From contig NZ_MOBR01000006.1 of assembly GCF_003732705.1 (NCBI RefSeq), forward strand, positions 268,281 through 332,280: a DNA stretch of 64,000 nt. The letters run 5' to 3'. How positions within the stretch are numbered: the stretch's first letter is position 1; each line of letters starts with the position of its first letter. This stretch comes from Pseudomonas frederiksbergensis (GTDB lineage: Bacteria > Pseudomonadota > Gammaproteobacteria > Pseudomonadales > Pseudomonadaceae). A model generated the notes under the pieces. The model was not told the DNA's origin, did not search any database, and saw nothing but the letters and a program-made list of their open reading frames with translations. The position numbers and the translations under genes were made by a program. Positions 49,861 to 58,688 of the stretch are shown here, one piece after another.

Positions 49861-51085
49861 CCGTTTATTGCCGGCGTCCTTTCGAGGTGTCGGTTTCTGG
49901 GTCGAACAGGCAAAAACCCCGGTCGGCAAAAAGGGCCAGTTGCACGAGTATCCCCAGCGGGACCTGCCGTTTTTCGAGAACCTTGGCCAACAGGCGAAGA
50001 TCCACGATCTGACGGCATTCATCGTCGGCCCGGATTGCCTGGAGCAGCGCGACAAGCTGCTCCAGGCGTTGGAGCAGGGTAGCGGCGAACTGGTGCATCC
50101 GTGGCTGGGACGCTTGCAGGTCAAGGTCGGTGAATGCGACATGACCCACACCCGCCAGGACGGCGGGTTGGTGACGTTTGCGCTGAAGTTTTACCCCGAC
50201 GAACCACTGCCGTTCCCGACGGCCACGGTCAGCACGCAGAAGCTGCTACTGGTCTCGGCTGACAGCCTGTTGGGGTCGGCGGTCGCGCGTTTTGAAGACG
50301 CGATGACCTTGATCAAAGCGGCGCGGATCGGCATTGCCGACCTGCGCAACAGCATCAAGGACATTTACGGGGTGATTCAGAGTCAGCTGCAACCACTGAT
50401 CGATCAGTACCGGCAGATCAGTCAACTGGTCAAAGCCGTCAAGGAATTGCCCAAGGAAGTGGCGGCCGAATTCAAGGGATTGATCGGCGACATCAAGGAA
50501 CTCAAGGACTTTGCCCGTGACGGTTATCGTGGCGTGATTGCCAACGTTTCCCAGCAGGTCGAAGCGATCCGCAAGGCTGATGCGCCGAAGATCACCACCG
50601 GCAAGGACACCACGGCTGCCGCCCAGGCCCTGGCCAATCTGGTGCAAGACACGTTGCTGGTGCAGGCGGCCCAATGGGTCGCCTCGATGCCGGTGGCGTC
50701 AAAAGTGGTCAAGTTGAGTTCCACGCCATCCCTGGCGCAACAGGCCGTGCAACCGGTCCAGCGCCAGGCAGTGCCGGTGGCCGATGATGTGCTGGCATTG
50801 CGCGCGGCCCTCGATGAGGCGATCCAGCAAGCGTCGAACAAGGCTGATCCGGCGCACTACCAGGCGATGACGGACCTGCGCCATAAGCTCAATGCGCATC
50901 TGACGGCCGTTGCGTCGTCGGGTGTCAGGCTGGTCAGCAAGTCGTTTCAGGACAGTTTTCCAGCGCTGGTGGTCGCCTATAAGCAGCTGGGCGATGCGAC
51001 GCGGGTGCAGGAAGTGATTCAGCGCAACGGCATTGTCCATCCGGGTTTCCTCCCACCGAACGATCTGAAAATCTCCGGGGAGTAA
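49847..51085 (+). CDS. DNA circularisation N-terminal domain protein (module B, Mu gpN-like)
   Basis: The 412-residue protein is Mu gpN-like: SWRDRLLPASFRGVGFWVEQ and GQLHEYPQRDLPFFENLG begin the family domain (about 1-130). The rest is helical. In Mu gpN is a baseplate/tail hub protein; the 'DNA circularisation' name is historical. ATG 49847 follows GGAGG. It overlaps the tape-measure end by 14 bases. Confidence 0.9.
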   Translation: MSWRDRLLPASFRGVGFWVEQAKTPVGKKGQLHEYPQRDLPFFENLGQQAKIHDLTAFIVGPDCLEQRDKLLQALEQGSGELVHPWLGRLQVKVGECDMTHTRQDGGLVTFALKFYPDEPLPFPTATVSTQKLLLVSADSLLGSAVARFEDAMTLIKAARIGIADLRNSIKDIYGVIQSQLQPLIDQYRQISQLVKAVKELPKEVAAEFKGLIGDIKELKDFARDGYRGVIANVSQQVEAIRKADAPKITTGKDTTAAAQALANLVQDTLLVQAAQWVASMPVASKVVKLSSTPSLAQQAVQPVQRQAVPVADDVLALRAALDEAIQQASNKADPAHYQAMTDLRHKLNAHLTAVASSGVRLVSKSFQDSFPALVVAYKQLGDATRVQEVIQRNGIVHPGFLPPNDLKISGE

Positions 51086-51088
51086 GTC

Positions 51089-52132
51089 ATGAGCGAACTG
51101 GACAACAAAGTCACCCTGACCGTTGACGGTCTGGAGTATGGCGGCTGGAAAAGCGTGCAAATCACAGCGGATCTGGAGCGTCAATTCCGCACCTTCAAAC
51201 TTGACGTGACCTGGCAATGGCCGGGGCAGACCACGGTGCGACGGATTCAGCCAGGGGCGCCGTGCGAGGTGCGCATCGGCAACGATCTGGTGCTCACCGG
51301 GTATGTGTTCAAGGCGCCGATCAGTTATGACGGGCGGCAAATCAGCCTGAGCATCGAGGGCAGTTCGAAAACCCAGGACCTGGTGGACTGCGCGGCGACC
51401 AATCGTCCCAACCAATGGCATCAGCAATCGTTGCTGAGCATTGTCGAGGCGCTGGCGTCGTCCTATAGCGTCTACGTGGCCAGTGAAATTCCGGAAACTG
51501 CCCGGCTCGGCAGTCACACCATCGTGCCGGGGGAAACGGTCTTCCAGTCCATCGACCGGTTGCTGACGCTGTTCCGGGTGTTTTCCACCGACGACGCCCA
51601 GGGCCGGGTGGTCCTGGCGCGTCCGGGCAGCGGAGGCCGAGCAAGCGATGTGCTGGAACTGGGCAAGAACATTCTTTCGGCCAACGCGCCGATGGATTAC
51701 AGCCAGGTGTTCTCTGAATATCGGGTGATCGGCCAGCAGAAGGGCAATGACCAGAAGAGCGGGGCGGCGGTCAGCGAGGTCGAGGCGGTGTCCACCGACC
51801 TGGGCTACAAGCGCAAGCGGGTCACGGTGATCAATGAAGGCATGCAGATCACGCCGGAACTGGCGCTGCAACGCGCCAACTGGGAAGCCGCCACCCGCGT
51901 CGGCAAGGCCTTGACCACCACGTACCAAGTGCAAGGCTGGCGCCAGGCCAATGGCGATTTGTGGCGTCACAACACGCTGGTCAGGGTCAAGGACCCGGTG
52001 CTGGAAGTGGATGGCGACATGCTGATCTCCCAAGTCACCTACTCACTCTCGGCGCAGGGCTCCGTCACCACATTGCAAGTCGCGCCGCCGCATACCTTCG
52101 ACGCCAACCCGACACCGCCGAAGAAGACCTGA
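51089..52132 (+). CDS. Baseplate hub protein (module B, Mu gpP-like)
   Basis: The 347-residue protein is Mu gpP-like. VTLTVDGLEYGGWKSVQITADLERQ at the start, a gp27-type hub fold and VSTDLGYKRKRVTVINEGM are typical. It starts three bases after the gpN stop. A REPIN array follows and separates it from the rest of the baseplate genes. Confidence 0.92.
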   Translation: MSELDNKVTLTVDGLEYGGWKSVQITADLERQFRTFKLDVTWQWPGQTTVRRIQPGAPCEVRIGNDLVLTGYVFKAPISYDGRQISLSIEGSSKTQDLVDCAATNRPNQWHQQSLLSIVEALASSYSVYVASEIPETARLGSHTIVPGETVFQSIDRLLTLFRVFSTDDAQGRVVLARPGSGGRASDVLELGKNILSANAPMDYSQVFSEYRVIGQQKGNDQKSGAAVSEVEAVSTDLGYKRKRVTVINEGMQITPELALQRANWEAATRVGKALTTTYQVQGWRQANGDLWRHNTLVRVKDPVLEVDGDMLISQVTYSLSAQGSVTTLQVAPPHTFDANPTPPKKT

Positions 52133-52140
52133 ACCCAAAA

Positions 52141-52635
52141 CCTGTGGGAGCGGGCTTGCTCGCGAAGGGGTCGTGTCAGTTGAAACAAACATCGCCTGAC
52201 CCACCGCTTTCGCGAGCAAGCCCGCTCCCACAGTGGATCTCCTGCGCACGCAAGTAACGTGAACGACGCCGTCCAAATGTGGGAGCGAGCCTGCTCGCGA
52301 ATGCGGACTGACATTCAACATCGAAGTCGACTGGCCCACCGCTTTCGCGAGCAGGCTCGCTCCCACAGGGAATCTCCTGTGTACACCAATGCCGCGGCAA
52401 CCCCGATCAATTGTGGGAGCGAGCTTGCTCGCGATGACGGCCTCACATTCAACATCGAAGTCGACTGACCCAACGCATTCGCGAGCAAGCTCGCTCCCAC
52501 AGGGAATCTCCTGTGTACACCAATGCCGCGGCAACCCCGATCAATTGTGGGAGCGGGCTTGCTCGCGAAGACGGCCTCACATTCACCAACGATGTCGACT
52601 GACAGGCCGCTTTCGCGAGCAGGCTCGCTCCCACA
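52141..52635. repeat. Four REPINs, the last two in 134-bp tandem
   Basis: REPINs occupy about 52142-52233, 52279-52367, 52411-52501 and 52545-52635. The last two are in a 134-base direct repeat that begins GGGAATCTCCTGTGTACACC at 52368 and 52502. The array fills the 538-base gap within module B and contains no gene. Confidence 0.92.
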
Positions 52636-52670
52636 TGGGTCGGCGTCGGTCCTGATTTAAAGGAACCCCA

Positions 52671-53180
52671 ATGAGCCTACTGACACGCCTCCTGGCGCGC
52701 GGCACTGTCGTGCTCGCCAACTCGGCCACCAAGCTGCAATCGCTGCAAATGCGCCTGACCGCCGGCGAAGTGAACGATGACATGGAACACTTCGAACCCT
52801 ACGGTTTTACCAGCAATCCGCTGGCCGGCGCCGAGGGCATCGCCACGTTTCTGGGTGGTGATCGCTCCCACGCCATCGTCCTGGTGGTCGCTGACCGCCG
52901 CTATCGGCTCAAGGCTTTGGCCCAGGGCGAAGTGGCGATCTACACCGACGAAGGCGACAAGATTCACTTCAAGCGCGGACGGATCATCGACATCCAGACC
53001 GCGACCCTGAATATCCGCGCCAGCACCGCCGTGAACATCGACACCCCGACCCTGACCCAGACCGGCAAGATCGTCTCCCAGGGCGACCAGGTCGCGGGTG
53101 GCATCAGCCAGATCAAGCACGTGCACGTCGGCGTGCAGGCGGGCAATGGCCAGACCGGCGTGCCGGCGGGAGGCCAGTGA
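52671..53180 (+). CDS. Baseplate assembly protein V / spike (module B, Mu gp45-like)
   Basis: The 169-residue protein is Mu gp45-like. NDDMEHFEPYGFTSNPLAGAEGIATFLGGDRSH is the OB-fold part and the C-terminus, IDIQTATLNIRASTAVNID and then TPTLTQTGKIVSQGDQ, is the spike helix that pierces the membrane. HVHVGVQ near the end may bind the tip metal. It starts behind AAGGAAC. Confidence 0.92.
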   Translation: MSLLTRLLARGTVVLANSATKLQSLQMRLTAGEVNDDMEHFEPYGFTSNPLAGAEGIATFLGGDRSHAIVLVVADRRYRLKALAQGEVAIYTDEGDKIHFKRGRIIDIQTATLNIRASTAVNIDTPTLTQTGKIVSQGDQVAGGISQIKHVHVGVQAGNGQTGVPAGGQ

Positions 53181-53578
53181 TGTTTATCAGCCAAAACCTC
53201 CACGCCGCCCTGATCCGCTCGGTGCTGATCAGCCTGTTCACCTGGCGCCGCGCCGCCGATGACGACGCCCTCGATGACGAGGAGCGTTTCGGCTGGTGGG
53301 GAGACACGTTTCCCACTGTTGCCGACGACCGCATCGGCTCGCGGCTGTGGTTGCTGCGCCGGGTCAAGTTGACCCGGCAAACCCAAATGGACGCTGAATT
53401 CTATGCCCGCGAAGCCCTGCAATGGCTGATCGACGACGGCCATTGCAGCGCCATCGACATCATCAGCGAACGCCTCGACGCCCAGCGCCTGAACCTGCGT
53501 ACGGTCCTGACCCTGGCCGATGGCGAGCGCCTGGACATTAACCCTGATAACAGTTGGCAGGTGATCTATGCCGTTTGA
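53180..53578 (+). CDS. Phage gp46-like baseplate protein (module B)
   Basis: The 132-residue protein is Mu gp46-like (ALIRSVLISLFTWRRA, DERFGWWGDTFP and GSRLWLLRRVK). This gp25-like wedge component lies between gp45 and gp47. The ATG at 53180 overlaps the preceding TGA. Confidence 0.9.
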   Translation: MFISQNLHAALIRSVLISLFTWRRAADDDALDDEERFGWWGDTFPTVADDRIGSRLWLLRRVKLTRQTQMDAEFYAREALQWLIDDGHCSAIDIISERLDAQRLNLRTVLTLADGERLDINPDNSWQVIYAV

Positions 53579-54611
53579 AACCCCTTCGCTGCCGGTGCTG
53601 ATCAAGCGCACCCAAAGCGACCTGGCCAGCGACTCGCTGCGCCAGTCCGATGCGCAAGTGCTGGCCCGTACTCTCGGTGGCGCCGCTTATGGTTTGTATG
53701 GCTACCTCGACTGGATCGCCGAGCAGATCCTACCGGACAAGGCCGACGAATCGACCCTGGAACGGATCGCCGCACTGCGCCTGAACCAGCCGCGCAAAGC
53801 CGCGCAAGCCGCCAGCGGCAGCGTCAGTTTTACCGCCAGCGCCGGCGCTGTGCTGGATGTCGACACCCTGCTGCAATCGAGCGACGGTCGCACCTACAAA
53901 GTGACCGCTGCGCGCACCACCAGCAACGGCCTTAACACCACCACCATCACCGCGCTTGACGCCGGCAGCCTGGGCAATGCCGATGCCGGTATGACGCTGA
54001 TCCCGGTGCAGCCGATTCAGGGCATTGTCGGTAACAGCTTTACGGTGCTAGCGCCGGGCCTGATCGGCGGCGTCGCCCGGGAAAGCCTGGAATCCCTGCG
54101 CTCCCGGGTGATCAGTTCCTACCGCATCATCCCCCACGGCGGCTCGGCGCAAGACTATGAAACCTGGGCGCTGGAATGCCCCGGCGTGACCCGGGCCTGG
54201 TGTCGCAGCACTTACGCGAACCTGGGTATCGTCAATCTGTACATCATGCGCGACGACGATCCGCAACCGGTTCCGAACCCCGCGCAGCTGGCTGAAGTCC
54301 AGGCCTATATCGAACCGTTGCGCCCGGTCACCGCCGAGTTGCATGTGCTGCCGCCCGTTCAAGTGCCGGTCACCTACAAACTGTCCCTGACCCCCGACAC
54401 CACCGCCGTGCGCGCCGCTGTCGAAGCGCAGTTGCGTGATTTGCATAACCGCGAAGCCGGACTGGGCGACACCTTGTTGATCAGCCACATCCGCGAAGCG
54501 ATCAGCAGCGCCACCGGTGAAAGCGACCACACACTGACCGCGCCCGCCGCCAACGTCGACGCAGCCGTTAATCAATTGCTGACCTTCGGAGGCTGCGTAT
54601 GGGGGGGCTAA
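53568..54611 (+). CDS. Baseplate J-like protein (module B, Mu gp47-like)
   Basis: The 347-residue protein is Mu gp47-like with the baseplate-J core: LPVLIKRTQSDLASDSLRQSDAQVLARTLGGA, GLIGGVARESLESLRSRVI and PHGGSAQDYETWALECPGV. It overlaps gp46 by 11 bases and gp48 by 13, so the wedge genes are translationally coupled. Confidence 0.93.
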   Translation: MPFETPSLPVLIKRTQSDLASDSLRQSDAQVLARTLGGAAYGLYGYLDWIAEQILPDKADESTLERIAALRLNQPRKAAQAASGSVSFTASAGAVLDVDTLLQSSDGRTYKVTAARTTSNGLNTTTITALDAGSLGNADAGMTLIPVQPIQGIVGNSFTVLAPGLIGGVARESLESLRSRVISSYRIIPHGGSAQDYETWALECPGVTRAWCRSTYANLGIVNLYIMRDDDPQPVPNPAQLAEVQAYIEPLRPVTAELHVLPPVQVPVTYKLSLTPDTTAVRAAVEAQLRDLHNREAGLGDTLLISHIREAISSATGESDHTLTAPAANVDAAVNQLLTFGGCVWGG

Positions 54612-55198
54612 GAACGGCCGCGCAATACCACGCGCAACTGCGCAGTCTGTTGCCCAGCGGCCCGGCCTGGGATCCCGAACGGGTTCCGGAACTCGAAGAA
54701 GTCCTGGACGGCATCGCCCAGGAACTGTCCCGACTTGACGCCCGCGCCGCCGACCTGCTCAACGAGATGGACCCGGCTGGCGTCAGCGAACTGGTGCCCG
54801 ATTGGGAACGGGTGATGAACCTGCCCGACCCATGCCTGGGCGCCACGCCGCTGTTCGACGACCGTCGCCTCGCGGTGCGCCGTCGACTACTCGCGGTCGG
54901 CAGTCAGGCCATCAGTTACTACGTGGAAATTGCCCGCACCCAGGGTTACCCGAACGCCACCATCACCGAACTCGAAGCCCCGCGAATGGGCCGCTCACGA
55001 TTTGGCGCGGCGCACTTCGGGACGTGGCAGGCGCAGTTCATGTGGACGCTGAACACCGGCGGTCGCTTGCTGCTGGGCCGGCGGTTTGGCGCGAGCTACT
55101 GGGGCGAGCGCTTTGGCATGAACCCGGGCTCGGCCCTGGAATGTCTGATCCATCGCAGCGCACCGGCGCACACCAAGGTGCACATCAATTATGACTAG
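54599..55198 (+). CDS. DUF2313 wedge protein (module B, Mu gp48-like)
   Basis: The 199-residue protein belongs to DUF2313/YmfQ (Mu gp48): QYHAQLRSLLPSGPAWDPER and LLNEMDPAGVSELVPDWER are typical. It links the wedge to the fibers, whose genes follow. Mu gp48 is the equivalent of P2 gpI. Confidence 0.91.
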   Translation: MGGLRTAAQYHAQLRSLLPSGPAWDPERVPELEEVLDGIAQELSRLDARAADLLNEMDPAGVSELVPDWERVMNLPDPCLGATPLFDDRRLAVRRRLLAVGSQAISYYVEIARTQGYPNATITELEAPRMGRSRFGAAHFGTWQAQFMWTLNTGGRLLLGRRFGASYWGERFGMNPGSALECLIHRSAPAHTKVHINYD

Positions 55199-55209
55199 GG
55201 AGTAGAGAA

Positions 55210-56361
55210 ATGGATTTTCCAACGAAAGTGCCCAGCGCCGGCTTGGTGGATGGCAAGTTTGTCGATGAAAACCCGTTGACCGGCACGCCGGGATCTTTGA
55301 TTCCGGCGAGCTGGGGCAATGGGGTGACGCAGGAGATTGTGAACGTGATCAAGGCCGGGGACCTGACCCCGGATGAGACGAAAGTCGACCAGTTGTTGCA
55401 GGCCATTCAGAGCGTTTCGGCCAAGGGTTGGAACCTGGATTCGGCGTTGCCGATAGGCTCGTTGCCGATGCCAACTGTGGCAACCGCGGACGGGCGTCTG
55501 TCGGTGACGCCGATTGCAGCGGCCACCAGTGGCGGCAAGGTTTCGATCCCGGCGGGGGTGTTTGTCAGCATTGGCCAGGAAGTGGTGGCGGGGCAGTTGG
55601 GGCGGTCGCGCACCTTTACCACCCAGGCCTGGAGCAGTGTGGAGATGGTGCCCAGTGCCTGGTATTTCGTGAGGGCGCAGGTTGTGGGCGGTGTTCTGAA
55701 GTTCTACATCCAGCGCGGCAGTCTGTATGACATCGCGCCCGCTAGTTTGAAAGGCACGCCGGATGCGGCAGCGGGCGGCGGTTTCCAATCGACGCCGCTG
55801 GACATGTGTATCGCCTGGATCATTACCAGCGCACCCGGATCGGTTCCCACGGTATTTCCGATTTACAACCGATCGCGACTCACCTGGACACAAACGGTGA
55901 ATGGTTCAGGTGTCATTTATCTGCCTCTCGATCCTCATGCACGGTCGGCGCGCCTGATCGTCGGCAACCCGACACCCTCGCCGACGGAAATCACGGGCGT
56001 AGGTTTTGCGCCGGGGGGGTGGGTGGGGGGCAACTACTGCTTCCTTTCACCGGCGCTGACGACCAGCTCCAACCATGACGCCGGTTGGACATCGCCGTAT
56101 CCGTGCGCGATTTTCACCAACAACTTTGTCAACGATGTGACGGTAACCAGCCTGACCGCCAGTTTTGAACATTCGCAATTGCGTTCGTTGTGGCAGTCCT
56201 ACCAGGCGGAACACATGCTGGGTTCGACCAGTGCTGTCAGTGACGAATTGCTGTTCAGTATGGGGATCAAGAACCATCCCGCGTCTGACTATGTTTCAGG
56301 TATCGCGGTCAACTTCAGTGCTGCCGTCAATGTCAGTTTTTCCTGGGAGCTTATTCGATGA
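55210..56361 (+). CDS. Tail fiber 1 of module B
   Basis: The 383-residue fiber begins with an anchor shared by all four module B fibers (MDFPTKVPSAGLVDGKFVDE, then NPLTGTPGSLIPASWGNGVTQ). Its shaft and tip (about 90-383) are beta-rich and unlike those of the other fibers, so it should have its own receptor. It overlaps its chaperone gene by four bases. Confidence 0.88.
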   Translation: MDFPTKVPSAGLVDGKFVDENPLTGTPGSLIPASWGNGVTQEIVNVIKAGDLTPDETKVDQLLQAIQSVSAKGWNLDSALPIGSLPMPTVATADGRLSVTPIAAATSGGKVSIPAGVFVSIGQEVVAGQLGRSRTFTTQAWSSVEMVPSAWYFVRAQVVGGVLKFYIQRGSLYDIAPASLKGTPDAAAGGGFQSTPLDMCIAWIITSAPGSVPTVFPIYNRSRLTWTQTVNGSGVIYLPLDPHARSARLIVGNPTPSPTEITGVGFAPGGWVGGNYCFLSPALTTSSNHDAGWTSPYPCAIFTNNFVNDVTVTSLTASFEHSQLRSLWQSYQAEHMLGSTSAVSDELLFSMGIKNHPASDYVSGIAVNFSAAVNVSFSWELIR

Positions 56362-56861
56362 ACGTCATTCAAGAGCTTCATCACTTTGAAGACGGACTTC
56401 GCCCACCACAACCGTCTGCAGCTCATGCATGGGATGGCGACAAGTGGGTAGAGGACGCCTCGCAAGTCGCGTTGCTGGTACAGCAGGAAGCCGAACGTCT
56501 TTGCGCCAGAGTCGATACAGCGGCGGACAATGCGCGCAATGCACTGGCCGGTGATCCGCTCAAGGCCATGGAATACGCACAAGCCGCCGCCGACGCCCAG
56601 GCCTTCATCGACCAAGGTTATCCGAAAAAAGAGGTACCGCTGTCGGTGTCCGCCTGGGTCGTCAAAGGTCGGACCGCACGACAAGCGGCGGACCAGATTG
56701 TCGCTAAAGCCACGCAATTCAATGAAAGCCTGCTGACGCTTCGAACCCTTCGCTTGAAGGCGAAAGAACACATCAAAGTTCACATCGCCAAGGGTAAAAC
56801 CGACCTTGCCAATCAAGTCAGCGACGACGCGATTGCCGCTATCCGTAACGTGGCGGGCTAG
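56358..56861 (+). CDS. Tail fiber 1 accessory/chaperone protein
   Basis: The 167-residue helical protein starts within the fiber 1 stop (ATGA). It contains an acidic N-terminal motif (IQELHHFEDGLRPPQP) and an Ala-rich middle, and lacks the APC signature seen at 37442 and 59583. Position and size suggest a fiber assembly protein. Confidence 0.65.
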   Translation: MNVIQELHHFEDGLRPPQPSAAHAWDGDKWVEDASQVALLVQQEAERLCARVDTAADNARNALAGDPLKAMEYAQAAADAQAFIDQGYPKKEVPLSVSAWVVKGRTARQAADQIVAKATQFNESLLTLRTLRLKAKEHIKVHIAKGKTDLANQVSDDAIAAIRNVAG

Positions 56862-56886
56862 CTCATTTGAAGTCTGCGCTGTACCC

Positions 56887-56915
56887 AACGCCCACTCACC
56901 GTGGGCGTTTTTGTT
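56887..56915 (+). terminator. Terminator between fiber cassettes 1 and 2
   Basis: AACGCCCAC (56887-56895) pairs with GTGGGCGTT (56901-56909) around TCACC and runs into T. Fibers 2-4 would therefore be expressed less, or from their own promoter. Confidence 0.85.
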
Positions 56916-56987
56916 TTTATTCAAACATGACCTGCTGCGCTGTTGTGTCGATTGCGCCGCATGGCTTTATTACAGGGAGCACAAGCC

Positions 56988-58091
56988 ATGGATTATCCAA
57001 AAAGCATCCCCAGCGTCGGACTGGTGAACGGCAGATTTGTCGACGAAAACCCGGTGACCGGTTCGCCCGGATCGTTGATTCCGGCAGTCTGGGGCAATGC
57101 GGTTACGCAAGAGATTTTGAGTGTGGTGGCCGGCGCCGGAATGGCTCCGTCGGAAGCGGACAACGGCCAGTTGTTCAAGGCGATCCAGACGATCATCGGT
57201 ATGACTAGCCCGATGCGTTCGGTGGTCACCCGGCTGGCGGCATCGAAAGTGCTGGCACCGGAAGAACTGGGTCTGGTGTTGATTGATGGCAGCCCCGCAG
57301 CCACCACCATCACGCTTCCACCGGCCGACGTTGCCCTGGGTGTTCGCGACGTCATTGTTCGACGCGTGGACAACAGTGGTAACCGTCTGGTTATCCGGGC
57401 TGCCGGCTCCGATCGAATCAGATTTCATACCCATCTTTCTGCATCGGGTTATCCATTCCTGGTGCTGATGGGCGGCGGCGACTGGTGGCAACTGCGCAGC
57501 GACGGCGCTGGCAGTTGGTGGCCGGTAGGGCGGTTTGACAACACGCCGCTGGGTCGACCGTTTTTCGAGACGACGCTGCAAATGAGCCCCGGCGGCTATG
57601 GCGCCCTCAACGGCAATGTCCTGTCGCGCAGTGACTGGCCCTGGCTTTGGGACCACGCACAACAATCGGGGGCGTTGACCACCGAGGCGGCGAGGGGAGG
57701 TATGGAGGGTGGCTGGACTTCCGCAGATGGTGCGCTGAACTTCCGAATTCCGGAGGCGCGCGGGGAATTCCTTCGCGTGCTGGACGAGTCCCGAGGTGTG
57801 GACGTGGCGCGCACATCAGGCAGCAGCCAGGTGCACACGCTTCAGAAGCATAACCATTTCTTGCCCACCGGCACGGGCAGTTCAATCAGACCCGCCTCAA
57901 GTATTCCTGACGGGCTGTGGGATGTTGCACATGACGTTAACGCCGTCCCTACCAATACGACTGTTGCTACCACTTATCCCAATCCAGCGTTCGATGCAGG
58001 TACAGAGGGCGGTGTAGGGAATATCGGCACCTTTTCCGCTGAAACCCGTCCCCGAAACATTGCCTATCCGGGCCGAATCAAACTGATTTGA
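56988..58091 (+). CDS. Tail fiber 2 of module B
   Basis: The 367-residue fiber has the shared anchor (MDYPKSIPSVGLVNGRFVDE, then NPVTGSPGSLIPAVWGNAVT) and a phage tail-collar domain from about 200 (GALNGNVLSRSDWPWLWDHA, NFRIPEARGEFLRVLDESR) with a His-containing tip (KHNHFLPTG). ATG 56988 behind CAGGGAGCAC is preferred over an upstream start. Confidence 0.88.
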   Translation: MDYPKSIPSVGLVNGRFVDENPVTGSPGSLIPAVWGNAVTQEILSVVAGAGMAPSEADNGQLFKAIQTIIGMTSPMRSVVTRLAASKVLAPEELGLVLIDGSPAATTITLPPADVALGVRDVIVRRVDNSGNRLVIRAAGSDRIRFHTHLSASGYPFLVLMGGGDWWQLRSDGAGSWWPVGRFDNTPLGRPFFETTLQMSPGGYGALNGNVLSRSDWPWLWDHAQQSGALTTEAARGGMEGGWTSADGALNFRIPEARGEFLRVLDESRGVDVARTSGSSQVHTLQKHNHFLPTGTGSSIRPASSIPDGLWDVAHDVNAVPTNTTVATTYPNPAFDAGTEGGVGNIGTFSAETRPRNIAYPGRIKLI

Positions 58092-58098
58092 GGTGCAT

Positions 58099-58662
58099 AT
58101 GTTTAATTATTTGATCGATGAAAGTGGCGCCTTATTCGGCCCTGTAGAGTTTCCGGTTGTTCCGGGTATCGGCGTGCAGTTGCCCAGTAATGCCATAACG
58201 CTGGGGATCGAATTGTCCAAAGCACCTGTTGCTCATACTTGGGCATTTGTAGAGGACGCGCTGCAACTTAAAGCCGATTACCGGGGCGAAGTTTATCGCA
58301 CGGACACCGGCTTTAGAGAGACCTGGGTAGAACTGGGTGATCTGCCGCAGGGCTATACGACTCAGGTTTGGCCGGGTACTTACTATCGTTGGGTCAATGA
58401 AGCGTGGGCGTTAGATGAAAAGGCTCACTTGGCCGATCTTGAACACCAGGCCCTGACGAAACGAGACACCCTGCTGCGTGATGCCGTTGTGCGTATAGCC
58501 CCGCTTCAATACGCCGAAGATATCGGTGACGCCTCGCATGATGAGCAACTGGCATTGATGGAGTGGAAGCTCTACAGCGTTGAACTCAACCGTATCGAGC
58601 GGCAAACGGATTTTCCCACTGAAGTCGTTTGGCCTCCTGTCCCTGGAACAGTTGCAGCTTGA
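58099..58662 (+). CDS. Tail fiber assembly protein for fiber 2 (Caudo_TAP-like)
   Basis: The 187-residue protein has the fiber-assembly C-terminal pattern RDAVVRIAPLQYAEDIGDAS and EWKLYSVELNRI, typical of Caudo_TAP. ATG 58099 sits behind TGAGG; a GTG six bases upstream adds only His-Met. It follows fiber 2 by seven bases. Confidence 0.83.
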   Translation: MFNYLIDESGALFGPVEFPVVPGIGVQLPSNAITLGIELSKAPVAHTWAFVEDALQLKADYRGEVYRTDTGFRETWVELGDLPQGYTTQVWPGTYYRWVNEAWALDEKAHLADLEHQALTKRDTLLRDAVVRIAPLQYAEDIGDASHDEQLALMEWKLYSVELNRIERQTDFPTEVVWPPVPGTVAA

Positions 58663-58688
58663 CCGTCTTAACCAAGGAATGAAGAAAC

